Part shown: positions 16,565-24,900 of the stretch, one piece after another
Layout: each line of letters opens with the position of its first letter
How positions within the stretch are numbered: position 1 is the stretch's first letter
Source of the DNA: Chloroflexi bacterium bin20
Lineage (GTDB): Bacteria; Chloroflexota; Anaerolineae; Aggregatilineales; Phototrophicaceae
DNA length: 53,308 nucleotides
Assembly: GCA_002238485.1 (NCBI GenBank)
Contig: MPMG01000016.1
Span: forward strand, 1-53,308
Direction: 5' to 3'
Program-made: the position numbers and the translations under genes
The notes under the pieces: generated by a model
Told to the model about the DNA's origin: nothing
The model's input: only the letters and a program-made list of their open reading frames with translations
Databases searched by the model: none

Positions 16565-17463
16565 GAGATCACATCCAGCATAGCACGCACTTCATCCAGC
16601 GGCGCAAGCGTCTGTGTTGTGCCCGCGTATTTGCAGCATACACTGCCAGCCGCCACTCCCCAGCGCGCCGCTTCGGGGGTGGGCAAGCCACCCAGCAAGC
16701 CATAGACCAAGCCCGACTTGAATATATCGCCAGCGCCGGTGGTATCGAGAGCCTCCACAGCCGGCGGCATGATCTGGCTGCGCGCGCCATTTTTCTGGAA
16801 TATAGTGACGGGCTGGCTGCTGTCTGTCACGATCACAGCGCAATCACCGGTCGCGCCCAAAACCACCGCCAATTCCAGCGGATCGACTTCTGGCGCTTTG
16901 CTGCGCGATACAGCCGCCGAAATCACCAACACATCGACAAAGGGCAACAGCGCATGATCGGCGCGGTAAATATCGTTGACCAACACCGATACGCCTCTGG
17001 AACTTGCCAGCTGCGCCGCATGCACACGCGGTTCGTCTGGTCCAGACATGTCCAGGTTGATCCATTCTATGCCGTCCAGCATGGCGTCTGTAAGCGCCGT
17101 CATGCGCATGTCGTCCAGCCAGTGCGTGATGAAGCTGCGCTCGCCATCGGGCAAGACCAGGCATTGGCAGCGAGGCGTGCGATAGCCTTCGTGTTCGGCG
17201 ACAAAGCGCGCATCCAACTGCGGATAGCGGGCGAAGACTTCGCGCACAGCCGCGCCCGGGGCATCCGCTCCCAAATCGTGCCCAGCCAAGCGAGTCGGCA
17301 AGCCCCAATTCGCCAGCCACAAGGCGCTGTTGGCTGCCGCGCCACCCACATTGTCGAATTCGTCGCGCACCCAGGCCGATAGCTCCCAGGTCGGCAAGCG
17401 ATCCAGCGCCAAGTAGATATCGAGGTCGATTTCGCCGTAGCAGAGGATGCGCGCTTTTGTCAT
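16561..17463 (-). CDS. PfkB-family carbohydrate kinase
   Basis: This 300-residue kinase is of the ribokinase/PfkB fold and transfers phosphate from ATP to a sugar or nucleoside hydroxyl. Seen are the N-terminal GEIDLDIYL, GGAAANSALWL (40-50) and the C-terminal signature DTTGAGDIFKSG (240-251) with the catalytic base D246. Start: ATG at 17463 (MTKARILCYG), preferred over a GTG at 17505 because the family sequence begins here; no strong ribosome binding site is visible for either. It lies 94 bp downstream of the ADP-ribosylglycohydrolase gene and overlaps the next gene by ATGA. Context suggests it phosphorylates the product released by that hydrolase. Confidence 0.9.
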   Translation of the reverse strand: MTKARILCYGEIDLDIYLALDRLPTWELSAWVRDEFDNVGGAAANSALWLANWGLPTRLAGHDLGADAPGAAVREVFARYPQLDARFVAEHEGYRTPRCQCLVLPDGERSFITHWLDDMRMTALTDAMLDGIEWINLDMSGPDEPRVHAAQLASSRGVSVLVNDIYRADHALLPFVDVLVISAAVSRSKAPEVDPLELAVVLGATGDCAVIVTDSSQPVTIFQKNGARSQIMPPAVEALDTTGAGDIFKSGLVYGLLGGLPTPEAARWGVAAGSVCCKYAGTTQTLAPLDEVRAMLDVIS

Positions 17464-17510
17464 GGCAACGTCAACCCGTCTCACGAAGTCCAAGTGGCTA
17501 TGCACATTGT

Positions 17511-17537
17511 AACCACAAAGACACTAAAGGTACTAAA
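17511..17537. repeat. Dispersed ACCACAAAGACAC-type intergenic repeat
   Basis: The sequence AACCACAAAGACACTAAAGG and a following TACTAAAG sit in the 94-bp gap before pfkB. Related ACCACAAAG/CCACAGAG strings occur at 37234-37277, 49461-49495 (opposite strand), near 51830 and near 53134. They appear to be copies of an intergenic repeat family. Confidence 0.35.
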
Positions 17538-17557
17538 GTTTGTCCGGGCAGACGGGC

Positions 17558-19732
17558 TTACACCGGCGCCACCGCCACATCATCGACGGCGATTCGACCT
17601 TCCTCGGCGATCAGCGCAATGCCGCCGCCAGCCAAAGTCATCTGCGGGTCTTTTGCCTTGACAACCAGCTTGTCGTTGACATAGCCAGCCAGGGTCTGTC
17701 CTTGCACCTTGAGCCGCAATGCGCAAGCCTCGCCGAAGTTCCAGCCGCCATCTGCCTGCGCAAGCACAGTGTCTTCGCCTTCCAGCGTGGCCACCAGGCG
17801 CACACGATCGGAATCGCAGAGCAGAGCGTAATAGCGCTTCATGCCTTGCACGCGCGCGCCCAAGCCACCTGCCTGGCACATATGCGGCGTCATGGTGGCG
17901 CTGACCTCATAATCGTCCCATTCGCGGCAACCCTGCATCAGCAAGCCACGCCCGTTGTTTTGCAGCAGGCGATACGTTTCGGGGAAGAAGTCGGCCATGG
18001 TCCACATCATATCGGCATCCAGCCCATTGACCCAAGCCTTCTTCCACATCAAACCCTTGCCAGATGGCGGATTCCAGCGCGCGAAGTCTCGCACATAGGG
18101 GCGTTTGTAGCGCACATTGGGCGCGCCATCCCAGGTCAGCCAATCCAGATAGATGCGCCCGCTTGCGCCGCCGTTGCCACAGATCTGCAAGCCGACTCTG
18201 GCGATCGGATAGCCTTCCAGATCGGGCACCTGCCATTCCAGCAGGGCGCTTTCGCCAGCGGACATGCTCTGCCCCGGCCCAGCCAGCACGACGGTGTCAT
18301 CTTCGCGGTTGTAATGCTGGATATGCAGCGACACATCGACCGAACTGCTGTTGCCTTCGTCGGCGATGACGCGCGCGCGCACGGTCTGCCCAGGCTGCAA
18401 CTTGGGGCTGGCGAGCAGCTTATAGCCACGGCCTTCAAAGTACTTGCCGACCTCGGCGCTGGGCACGAAGACAGCCGTCTCGACCCGTCCAACACGTCCA
18501 GGCGCCAATCCCGCATAATCCAGCGACAACAAGCGCGACCCGCTCTCGCTCAGCTGCGGCGCATGCACATTGTTGATGCGTACGACATCCCGCGAGTCGA
18601 TTGAGTCGTCATTCATGAACCCCTGCACCGCGCCGGGCAAGTCGAAGTGATAGCGAACGCCACCCTTGGGCGCGATCGACTCCATGCCCTGCAGCGCGCG
18701 CCCGGTGTTCACCAGGCTGATCGTTTCGGATACAGCATCTGTGATGGCGCGCCCGCCATCGGCAGTCGGCAGGTAGAGGCGGTCGGCGACTGGTCCGCGA
18801 TAATCCGGACCTGTCGACAAACCCGCCAGCCCGTCTTTGATGCCCATCAAACAGCCGATATTGCCCGAGTTGCAATCGGTATCCCAACCGCTTGTGTTCA
18901 CGATCATCAAGGTGCGCTGGAAGTCGTCATCGCCATAAAGCAGCGAGAAGATCATCAAACCATGGTTGGGCACCATGTGGCAGTTGCCGCCGTATTTGTG
19001 ATAGCCATAGCGCTCCGCCAGCAGCTCGCGCCCAGCCCGCCAGTCGGGTTCTGTCGCGTGCCATTCGCGGATGTCATTGATCATGGCATAGATCACCGAG
19101 TCCTTCGGTATGACCGAAAGCCCAGTGTCGATCAGCTTGTTGATGTCCTTTTCGATGAAAGCCTGCGCTTCCATGGCCGCCAGGCATTGCGCGCCATAGA
19201 GCGCCTCGCCATCGTGGCTGACGCTGCCGGCTCGGCCAGCCAGGTCGGCGGCGAATTCGGGATCGCCCGGCGCGACCATCGCCCAGCCGTCAATGAAGAT
19301 CTGCGCGCCGATCTGCTCGGCGACCACCTGCCCGTTGGTGGCGATTGAGCCGCTGGCTGGCGCGTCCAGGCCCTTCTTCAGGCGCAGGTAAGCCGTGTGC
19401 TCGGTGGAATTGCCCAAGCCGCCCCACCACAGCACCGTGCGCTCTTCAATGAGGTAATTGAGCCAGGTCTTGCCGATCTGCGCTGCGGTCAGGTCGCGGT
19501 CATAGCCATAATCTTGCAACGCGCGCACAAAGGTGAAGGTGCCCGAAATGTCATCATCGGTGACGATCAGCGGCGCATTCAGCCGGTCGTGCACATAATA
19601 GTTGATTTCGCCAAGATGCTCCGTGATAGCTTCGTAAGACCAGCCTTCAAAAGGGCGGCCCAGATACACGCCGATGAGCTTGCCCAGCACACCGGCATAG
19701 ACGCGTTCCAGATAATCCTTGGGCAGGGACAT
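17558..19732 (-). CDS. ADP-ribosylglycohydrolase-family protein with C-terminal beta-rich domains
   Basis: This 724-residue protein's residues 5-345 match the ADP-ribosylglycohydrolase (DraG/ARH) family: GVLGKLIGVYLGRPFEGWSY (15-34), the metal-binding TDDD (58-61), and GWDTDCNSGNIGCLMGIKDG (282-301). The remaining ~370 residues look like beta-sandwich domains. There is no signal peptide, so it is cytoplasmic. The family cleaves N- or O-glycosidic bonds to ADP-ribose, but members beside sugar transporters may act on other ribosides. ATG at 19732 has AGGAG 7 nt upstream. It starts 31 bp after the module B MalG-like gene and is therefore probably in its operon. The substrate is an open question. 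Confidence 0.87.
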   Translation of the reverse strand: MSLPKDYLERVYAGVLGKLIGVYLGRPFEGWSYEAITEHLGEINYYVHDRLNAPLIVTDDDISGTFTFVRALQDYGYDRDLTAAQIGKTWLNYLIEERTVLWWGGLGNSTEHTAYLRLKKGLDAPASGSIATNGQVVAEQIGAQIFIDGWAMVAPGDPEFAADLAGRAGSVSHDGEALYGAQCLAAMEAQAFIEKDINKLIDTGLSVIPKDSVIYAMINDIREWHATEPDWRAGRELLAERYGYHKYGGNCHMVPNHGLMIFSLLYGDDDFQRTLMIVNTSGWDTDCNSGNIGCLMGIKDGLAGLSTGPDYRGPVADRLYLPTADGGRAITDAVSETISLVNTGRALQGMESIAPKGGVRYHFDLPGAVQGFMNDDSIDSRDVVRINNVHAPQLSESGSRLLSLDYAGLAPGRVGRVETAVFVPSAEVGKYFEGRGYKLLASPKLQPGQTVRARVIADEGNSSSVDVSLHIQHYNREDDTVVLAGPGQSMSAGESALLEWQVPDLEGYPIARVGLQICGNGGASGRIYLDWLTWDGAPNVRYKRPYVRDFARWNPPSGKGLMWKKAWVNGLDADMMWTMADFFPETYRLLQNNGRGLLMQGCREWDDYEVSATMTPHMCQAGGLGARVQGMKRYYALLCDSDRVRLVATLEGEDTVLAQADGGWNFGEACALRLKVQGQTLAGYVNDKLVVKAKDPQMTLAGGGIALIAEEGRIAVDDVAVAPV

Positions 19733-19763
19733 ACAATGCTCCTATTCTCGTTATAAAACATGG

Positions 19764-20645
19764 TCAGGTCTTAATGCCGCCTTCTGCCAAGCCCTCGATA
19801 AACTGCCGTTGCAGCGCCAGGAAGAGCACCAGGACGGGAAAGAGGATGATGATGGCGCCAGCGCTGGTCAAGGCCCAATTTGTATCGAAGCGGTCGACGA
19901 ACTTGGCGAAGCTGGTGGTAACCGGGAATCGGCCTGGGTCATGCACAAAGGTCAGCGCCAGGGTGTATTCGTTCCAGACGCCAATCCCAACCACCAAGCC
20001 CACGGTCAAAAAGCCGGGTTTCGTCAGGGGCAGGACGATGCGCGTCAATACCTGGAATTCGTTGGCGCCATCGACGCGCGCGGCATCTTCCAACTCGCGC
20101 GGCAAGTCGATCATGTAGGAGCGCAGCAGGAAGATAGTCAATGGAGCGTTGCCGGCGATATAGATGAGGATCAGCCCGTGGAATGTGCCCAGCAACTTCA
20201 TCGTGCGCATTTGCACAAAGAGCGGGACGATATACATCCAAATGGGGATGGTCGAGGCGACCAGGAAATAGAGCATCAGCAGGTCGCTGCCGGGCGGTCG
20301 CTTGCGCGCCAGGGCATAAGCCGCCAAGCCACCCAGCACCAATTCAGCCGCAATCGTAACCACCACGTAGATGACGCTGTTGCGCATGGTGACGGCAAAA
20401 TTGCCTTTATCCCATGCCTCCGCGAAGTTTTCGATGATGAATTGATTCGGTGGTCCCAGCGGGTTCCGCCCGATCTCGAGCTCGGTCTTGAGCGAATTGA
20501 AGGTCAAGACAGCCAGCGGAATGACGGCAAAGGCAGTCAGAAACAGCAGCACGGTATGGTTGAAGACCAAGAGCTTGCTGCGTTCCTTGTTGCGCCCACG
20601 TCGAAAGGCAGTATTGCGGATTGATACCTTGCCGATGGCTGTCAT
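19764..20645 (-). CDS. Carbohydrate ABC transporter permease, MalG type (module B)
   Basis: This 293-residue CUT1 permease has about six membrane helices and the EAA loop LEDAARVDGANEFQVLTRIV. ATG at 20645 overlaps the upstream stop (ATGA) and has GAGG 9 nt before it. An ATG at 20654 would leave no spacing to the GAGG. The C-terminus (FLALQRQFIEGLAEGGIKT) is typical of MalG-like subunits. It is followed after 31 bp by the ADP-ribosylglycohydrolase gene. Confidence 0.92.
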   Translation of the reverse strand: MTAIGKVSIRNTAFRRGRNKERSKLLVFNHTVLLFLTAFAVIPLAVLTFNSLKTELEIGRNPLGPPNQFIIENFAEAWDKGNFAVTMRNSVIYVVVTIAAELVLGGLAAYALARKRPPGSDLLMLYFLVASTIPIWMYIVPLFVQMRTMKLLGTFHGLILIYIAGNAPLTIFLLRSYMIDLPRELEDAARVDGANEFQVLTRIVLPLTKPGFLTVGLVVGIGVWNEYTLALTFVHDPGRFPVTTSFAKFVDRFDTNWALTSAGAIIILFPVLVLFLALQRQFIEGLAEGGIKT

Positions 20646-21589
20646 ATATCCCATCCTCTGCGGCGTAGCATGACAAAGATCATGATGATGAAGCCGGAAA
20701 ATATGCTGATGACCACGCCCATCGCTGCAGCGTAGCCAGCTTCAAAGCGCAGGAAGGCGTTCTTAAATAGCAGGGTGGCGATGACTTCGGATGCGCCGCC
20801 TGGTCCCCCTTGCGTAGTCAGCCAGATATAATCAAACGCCAGGAAAGACCAGATCGCGACCATCATGAACATAAAGAGCACGGTGGGGCGGATGCCGGGC
20901 AGGGTTACATGACGGAATTCATGCCAGCGGTTTGCGCCGTCTATCTTGGCGGCGTCATAGAGCACAGGCGGGATGGCTTGCATCGCCGCCAGGAAGAGGA
21001 CCATCAAAAAGCCCCAAAAGTGCCAGTTGTCGATGAAGGCAATCGACATCAGGGCGGTATCGGTACGACCGAGAAAAGCAACTTCGAAATCCTGGATGCC
21101 CACCGCGCGGGCAGTGGCGGCCAGAATGCCCTGCTTCGGATTTAAGAGGTTCTTCCAAATAGTGGTGGTGACAACACTGGCCAGGATATAAGGGGTGAAA
21201 AGGATGCTGCGATAGAGCATGCCGCCACGCTTGATTTGTGCCAGTTGGGTCGCGCAAAAGAGCGCCATGATGAAGGGCACGGTCAAGAAAAATATCATCC
21301 AGACGATAGTGTTGTTCATCGCCTTGGCAAAAGATTGGTCTTCGAAAAAGAGCTCTCGGTAATTCTCCAGGCCGATGAATTCGACATCGGGGTTGATGCC
21401 GCCCCAGTCGGTCATGGACATATAGACGCCTTGCACGGCCGGTATGGCGACGACAAAGATGTGGACGATCAACAACGGCGCGATGAAGATCCAGGGAATG
21501 ATGACATTGCGCAAGAACTTGCGCCGCCAGGCTTCATCGCCCAGCTTTTCGATTATGTTGATGGGCTTTAGCTGGGTAAGTGCCGTCAT
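20642..21589 (-). CDS. Carbohydrate ABC transporter permease, MalF type (module B)
   Basis: This 315-residue permease has about six membrane segments. Its EAA loop is LYDAAKIDGANRWHEFRHVT. LTTQGGPGGASEVIATLLF near the C-terminus is the usual MalF-like LTxGGP segment. ATG at 21589 is preceded by GGGAAAGG. It is 84 bp downstream of the binding-protein gene, and only a weak 5-bp hairpin is visible in that gap, unlike in the other modules. It overlaps the MalG-like gene by 4 nt. Confidence 0.92.
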   Translation of the reverse strand: MTALTQLKPINIIEKLGDEAWRRKFLRNVIIPWIFIAPLLIVHIFVVAIPAVQGVYMSMTDWGGINPDVEFIGLENYRELFFEDQSFAKAMNNTIVWMIFFLTVPFIMALFCATQLAQIKRGGMLYRSILFTPYILASVVTTTIWKNLLNPKQGILAATARAVGIQDFEVAFLGRTDTALMSIAFIDNWHFWGFLMVLFLAAMQAIPPVLYDAAKIDGANRWHEFRHVTLPGIRPTVLFMFMMVAIWSFLAFDYIWLTTQGGPGGASEVIATLLFKNAFLRFEAGYAAAMGVVISIFSGFIIMIFVMLRRRGWDI

Positions 21590-21673
21590 TTTATTGATGC
21601 CTTTCCCGCGCGTTGGGGGCGTTGCAAGCGCCGACCGCCGTTGAATCGACGGCCAGCGCCAGATTGCGAAAAC

Positions 21674-22969
21674 TTATCGGGTTGGAATCGGTGGAATATC
21701 CCCGGCTTCCAACTCTTCGGCGAAGAGCTCGTTCAAGCCTTCCAGATAGTCCATGACGGTGATCTCGCCGGTCCAGACGCGCTCTACCTCTTCGTAGATG
21801 TAGACATCGCTCTTGGGCGGCCAGAATGTCCAGGTGGTGTAGCCATAGCGGTCGTTGGCAGAGGCATCCGACAGGTCGGCATAGACCTTGGCAATGCGCG
21901 GGTCGAGCTCGCCCATGACATCCTCGCCGATGCTGACGGGCGCGGGACCCTTCAGGCAACTGGTCAGCATCTTGCCCTGGGTCGCGGGCGAGAAGTACCA
22001 GGTCAGGAATTGCGCGGCTGCTTCTGGATGCGGGCTGTTGGCGTTGATGGAGCTGGTATTGCCCATGCCAATCGTGAAGTGGTCGGCGCCGGTCTGGCTG
22101 GGCACAGAGACCCAGTCCCAACCTTGACCCGACTCGTCGTGATAGGTGCTCAATTCGCGGATCGCCCAACTGCCTTCGATGTTCATGGCGGCTTCGCCAT
22201 CAGCCAGCATCGCGCGCCGGGTGGGACCCTCGTTGGTGAAGTAGAGGTCCAAGCCGCCGCCATACCAGCCAGCCTGCATATGCTCGTCCAGGACTTCCAT
22301 CGCCTCGACCATGCTTTCGTCAGTCCAGGGGATTTGCCCGGTCAGCGCCAGGTAGACATTGTGCGGACCCGCGATTTGGGTCATGTATTCGCCGACGAAC
22401 CATTCGTTCGAGGGACGCCAACTGGCGTTGCCATGCGAGAATACGGTGTATCCAGCCGCCGCAACCTCTGCGCCCAGCGCATTCAGCTCGTCCATCGTCT
22501 CGGGCGGCGTCCAGCCGTTCGCCTCGAAAACATCCGTGTTGTAATACATGATCAGGGTTTCGAGCTCATCGGACAGGCTGTAGAGTTGTCCATCGACCTT
22601 GCCGAGGTCGAGCGCCCAGTCGAAGAAGAAGTCGGCCCAGTTCATCGATTCGGAGAAGTTGTCCAAAGGCAGGATCAAGCCGGCCTGCGCCATCTCATAG
22701 ACAAACGACGGTCCGGGCGTACGCACGATATCAGGCCCCCCCCCGCCGACAACAGCCGTGCGTGTGGCGTTCCAGGTATCGGCCTGAGGCACGATTTCCA
22801 ACTGCACACCCGGGTCGACTTCGTTGAACTCCATCAGGATGGGACCCCAGCAATCGAGCGTGGCGCCTTCGGCGAACCACATCGAGACGGTCGTAACATC
22901 CTGCGCGCCGACGCTGCTGAGCGCCAAGAGCAAAACAACTATGCTGAACAAAAGTTTGAACCGTTTCAT
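21674..22969 (-). CDS. Extracellular sugar-binding protein of ABC importer (module B)
   Basis: This 431-residue MalE-like solute-binding protein has a Sec signal peptide (MKRFKLLFSIVVLLLALSSV) with likely cleavage at VGA-QD and no lipobox cysteine. Family features include MWFAEGATLDCWGPILMEFNEV, NADVFEANGWTPPETMDELN-like text (here NTDVFEANGWTPP) and EAAAQFLTWYFSP. Start: ATG at 22969, set by GGGAGG 6 nt upstream; an upstream in-frame ATG lacks both a signal peptide and a ribosome binding site. A run of nine G on the coding strand (plus-strand C at 22736-22744) encodes consecutive glycines. It heads the operon that includes the ADP-ribosylglycohydrolase gene. Confidence 0.92.
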   Translation of the reverse strand: MKRFKLLFSIVVLLLALSSVGAQDVTTVSMWFAEGATLDCWGPILMEFNEVDPGVQLEIVPQADTWNATRTAVVGGGGPDIVRTPGPSFVYEMAQAGLILPLDNFSESMNWADFFFDWALDLGKVDGQLYSLSDELETLIMYYNTDVFEANGWTPPETMDELNALGAEVAAAGYTVFSHGNASWRPSNEWFVGEYMTQIAGPHNVYLALTGQIPWTDESMVEAMEVLDEHMQAGWYGGGLDLYFTNEGPTRRAMLADGEAAMNIEGSWAIRELSTYHDESGQGWDWVSVPSQTGADHFTIGMGNTSSINANSPHPEAAAQFLTWYFSPATQGKMLTSCLKGPAPVSIGEDVMGELDPRIAKVYADLSDASANDRYGYTTWTFWPPKSDVYIYEEVERVWTGEITVMDYLEGLNELFAEELEAGDIPPIPTR

Positions 22970-23027
22970 ACATGCCTCCCTTGAGATTAACTGTGCATCG
23001 TCTGCCAAACATGACAGATGCGCGAAC

Positions 23028-23056
23028 AATATAACGCAGACGCTATCCAAGCGCAA
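23028..23056 (-). promoter_or_regulatory. Candidate promoter of module B
   Basis: On the minus strand TTGCGC (plus 23051-23056), a 17-bp spacer and TATATT (plus 23028-23033) lie 59 bp before the binding-protein start. The -10 is embedded in TGCGTTATATT, which is repeated at the module A promoter (4937-4947) and resembles TGCGTTACACT at module C. Confidence 0.5.
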
Positions 23057-23065
23057 ATATTCATT

Positions 23066-23944
23066 TTACTCCAAGCCTGTGCCCGTGATCGCCTGCACAT
23101 AATAGCGCTGGAAGGGCATGACCAGCAGGATGGGCACGATGGCGGCGATCATCGAGCCAGCCAGCAGCTCGTTCCACACCGTGCCATATTGGCCCACCGC
23201 CAGCGATATCTCGACCTGCACGACGCGCAGCTCTTGCCTTGGCGCAACCAGCAGGGGCCAAAAATACGAATTCCACTGGCTGATGAACATGAGCAAGCCC
23301 GCCGCCACCAGCACCGGCTTCGAGATCGGCAGCACAATGCTCACCAACACGCGCAGCCACGACGCGCCATCCACCCGCGCCGCATCAATCAGCTCTTGTG
23401 GGATCTCGGCGAAGAACTGTCGAAACAAGAAGATCACCAGGCTGTTCGCCAAGCCCGGTATCAGCAGACCCTGCCAGGTGTTGATCCAGCCGAAATTGTT
23501 GATGAGGATATAGCGGGGTATGGCGGTCAAGTCTACAGGCACCAGGAAGGTCAGCATGACGATGGCCATGAAGAGCGCATTTTTGCCGCGAAACTCAAAG
23601 CGCCCAAATGCGAAACCCGCCAAGGCATTGACCGAGCCGCCCACGAAAACTGTGACAAAGGCCAAAAAGAAGGTGTTGCCCACTGCCCGTCCAAAGCCAC
23701 GCGCGAAGAGGTTGTCGTAGGCTTCCAGCGTGAAATCCACTGGCAGCAAAGCGCGCCACGAGAATGGATAGGCGTATTCAAAGACTTTGTGATTGGGCGT
23801 GAACGAGGCCGCCAGCGCCCACATCAACGGAATCACCACGATCAGCACGCCGATGATGAGCAGGCTGTAGACCAGCGCCGGCAGCAGATAGGCGCGCAGG
23901 GGTTTGCGGTTGCGGCGCGTTCTGCTCGTGACATGGGCACTCAT
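23066..23944 (-). CDS. Carbohydrate ABC transporter permease, MalG type (module C)
   Basis: This 292-residue CUT1 permease has a basic N-terminus (SRTRRNRKPLRAYLLP), about six helices and the EAA loop LIDAARVDGASWLRVLVSIV. ATG at 23944 lies 18 bp after the MalF-like stop; GGGGAAG is upstream. It is the last gene of module C and ends 97 bp before the module B binding-protein start, so the module B promoter lies just beyond it. No terminator was clearly seen in that gap. Confidence 0.92.
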   Translation of the reverse strand: MSAHVTSRTRRNRKPLRAYLLPALVYSLLIIGVLIVVIPLMWALAASFTPNHKVFEYAYPFSWRALLPVDFTLEAYDNLFARGFGRAVGNTFFLAFVTVFVGGSVNALAGFAFGRFEFRGKNALFMAIVMLTFLVPVDLTAIPRYILINNFGWINTWQGLLIPGLANSLVIFLFRQFFAEIPQELIDAARVDGASWLRVLVSIVLPISKPVLVAAGLLMFISQWNSYFWPLLVAPRQELRVVQVEISLAVGQYGTVWNELLAGSMIAAIVPILLVMPFQRYYVQAITGTGLE

Positions 23945-23962
23945 GACGACAGGCGCTTCCCC

Positions 23963-24826
23963 TCAGTCCGACCCGCGCAACACATACAGCTCTACGCCAA
24001 CGATCACAAAAACGATGAGCAGCATCACCGACAGCATGGCCGCCGACGCACCCAAGTCGCCATATAAAAAGCCGCGGCGATAGGTCTCGTAAAGAATCAA
24101 GTTGGTGGAAAGCTGTGGACCGCCCTGCGTCGTCAGAATAATCGGCGCGAAGAGCAGAAAGTTGGCTACAGTATCAGCCACCAGCACAAATGCCAGCACC
24201 CGGCGCAGCAAGGGCAACGTAACTTTCGTGAAAGACTGCCAGGCATTCGCGCCATCGATCTTCGCCGCTTCCAGCACCGGCGGCGGGATATTTTGCAAGC
24301 CAGCCAAAATGAACAGACTCCACAGCGGTACGCCGATCCACGAGGCGATCAAGATGATCGACCACAGCGCCTGCTCCGTCGAATGCAGGAAAGGCTGCCG
24401 CTCGATGCCCAGCTGATAAAGAATGCCGTTGACCATGCCCGTGTTTTTGTCCAGCAGCAGCCGCCAGACGATTGCCGTTACATTCAAAGAAACCGCCACC
24501 GGCAGCAGGTATATGCTGCGAAAGATGCCGATGCCAGGCAAGCGCTGGTTTATCAAGATCGACAAACCCAAGGACAGCGCGATCTGCAGCGGATTGACAA
24601 CCAGGCTGAAAACAACCGTCACTTGCAGCGACTTCCAGAAGATGGGGTCCTTGAAAATGCGCTCGAAGTTGGCGAAACCAGCAAAAACCCGCTCGCCACT
24701 GCGCAGTGACATGACGAAGGTGCTTTCGACAAGGGTGGCGATGGTCGGCAGCAAGTTGAAGACCAGCAGCAAGACCAGCGCCGGCGTCAGCAGCAAATAA
24801 GGGATAATCTGCTGTTTGGATCGCAT
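23963..24826 (-). CDS. Carbohydrate ABC transporter permease, MalF type (module C)
   Basis: This 287-residue permease has the EAA loop VLEAAKIDGANAWQSFTKVT and the late LTTQGGPQLSTNLILYETYR segment. About six membrane helices are visible. Start: ATG at 24826 (MRSKQQIIPYLLLTP), where the first helix begins as in relatives. An in-frame ATG at 24886 would run through the terminator-like hairpin at 24855-24880. The ribosome binding site is weak (CGGAAA). Its translation may depend on upstream transcription passing the hairpin. Confidence 0.9.
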   Translation of the reverse strand: MRSKQQIIPYLLLTPALVLLLVFNLLPTIATLVESTFVMSLRSGERVFAGFANFERIFKDPIFWKSLQVTVVFSLVVNPLQIALSLGLSILINQRLPGIGIFRSIYLLPVAVSLNVTAIVWRLLLDKNTGMVNGILYQLGIERQPFLHSTEQALWSIILIASWIGVPLWSLFILAGLQNIPPPVLEAAKIDGANAWQSFTKVTLPLLRRVLAFVLVADTVANFLLFAPIILTTQGGPQLSTNLILYETYRRGFLYGDLGASAAMLSVMLLIVFVIVGVELYVLRGSD

Positions 24827-24854
24827 CGGGTGTTTCCGCTGGACTATAGATGGT

Positions 24855-24880
24855 AAAAAGGGACCGCTGCGCGCGGCCCC
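24855..24880 (-). terminator. Intrinsic terminator/attenuator after the module C binding-protein gene
   Basis: On the minus strand GGGGCCGC and GCGGTCCC form an 8-bp stem with one G-T pair and a 5-nt loop, followed directly by TTTTT. This is the most terminator-like hairpin in the window. It lies 20 bp after the binding-protein stop and before the permease genes, so partial readthrough must supply the permeases. Confidence 0.7.
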
Positions 24881-24900
24881 CTGCATGCAAATTGCGCGAA

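Noticed and set aside
21637..21653. Hairpin between module B binding-protein and permease genes
   Set aside because: Only a 5-bp stem (GCCGT/ACGGC) with no extension or U-run, too weak to list as a terminator.
21641..22984. 447-codon plus-strand open frame opposite the module B binding protein
   Set aside because: Antisense shadow. Its reverse strand has all expected family motifs.
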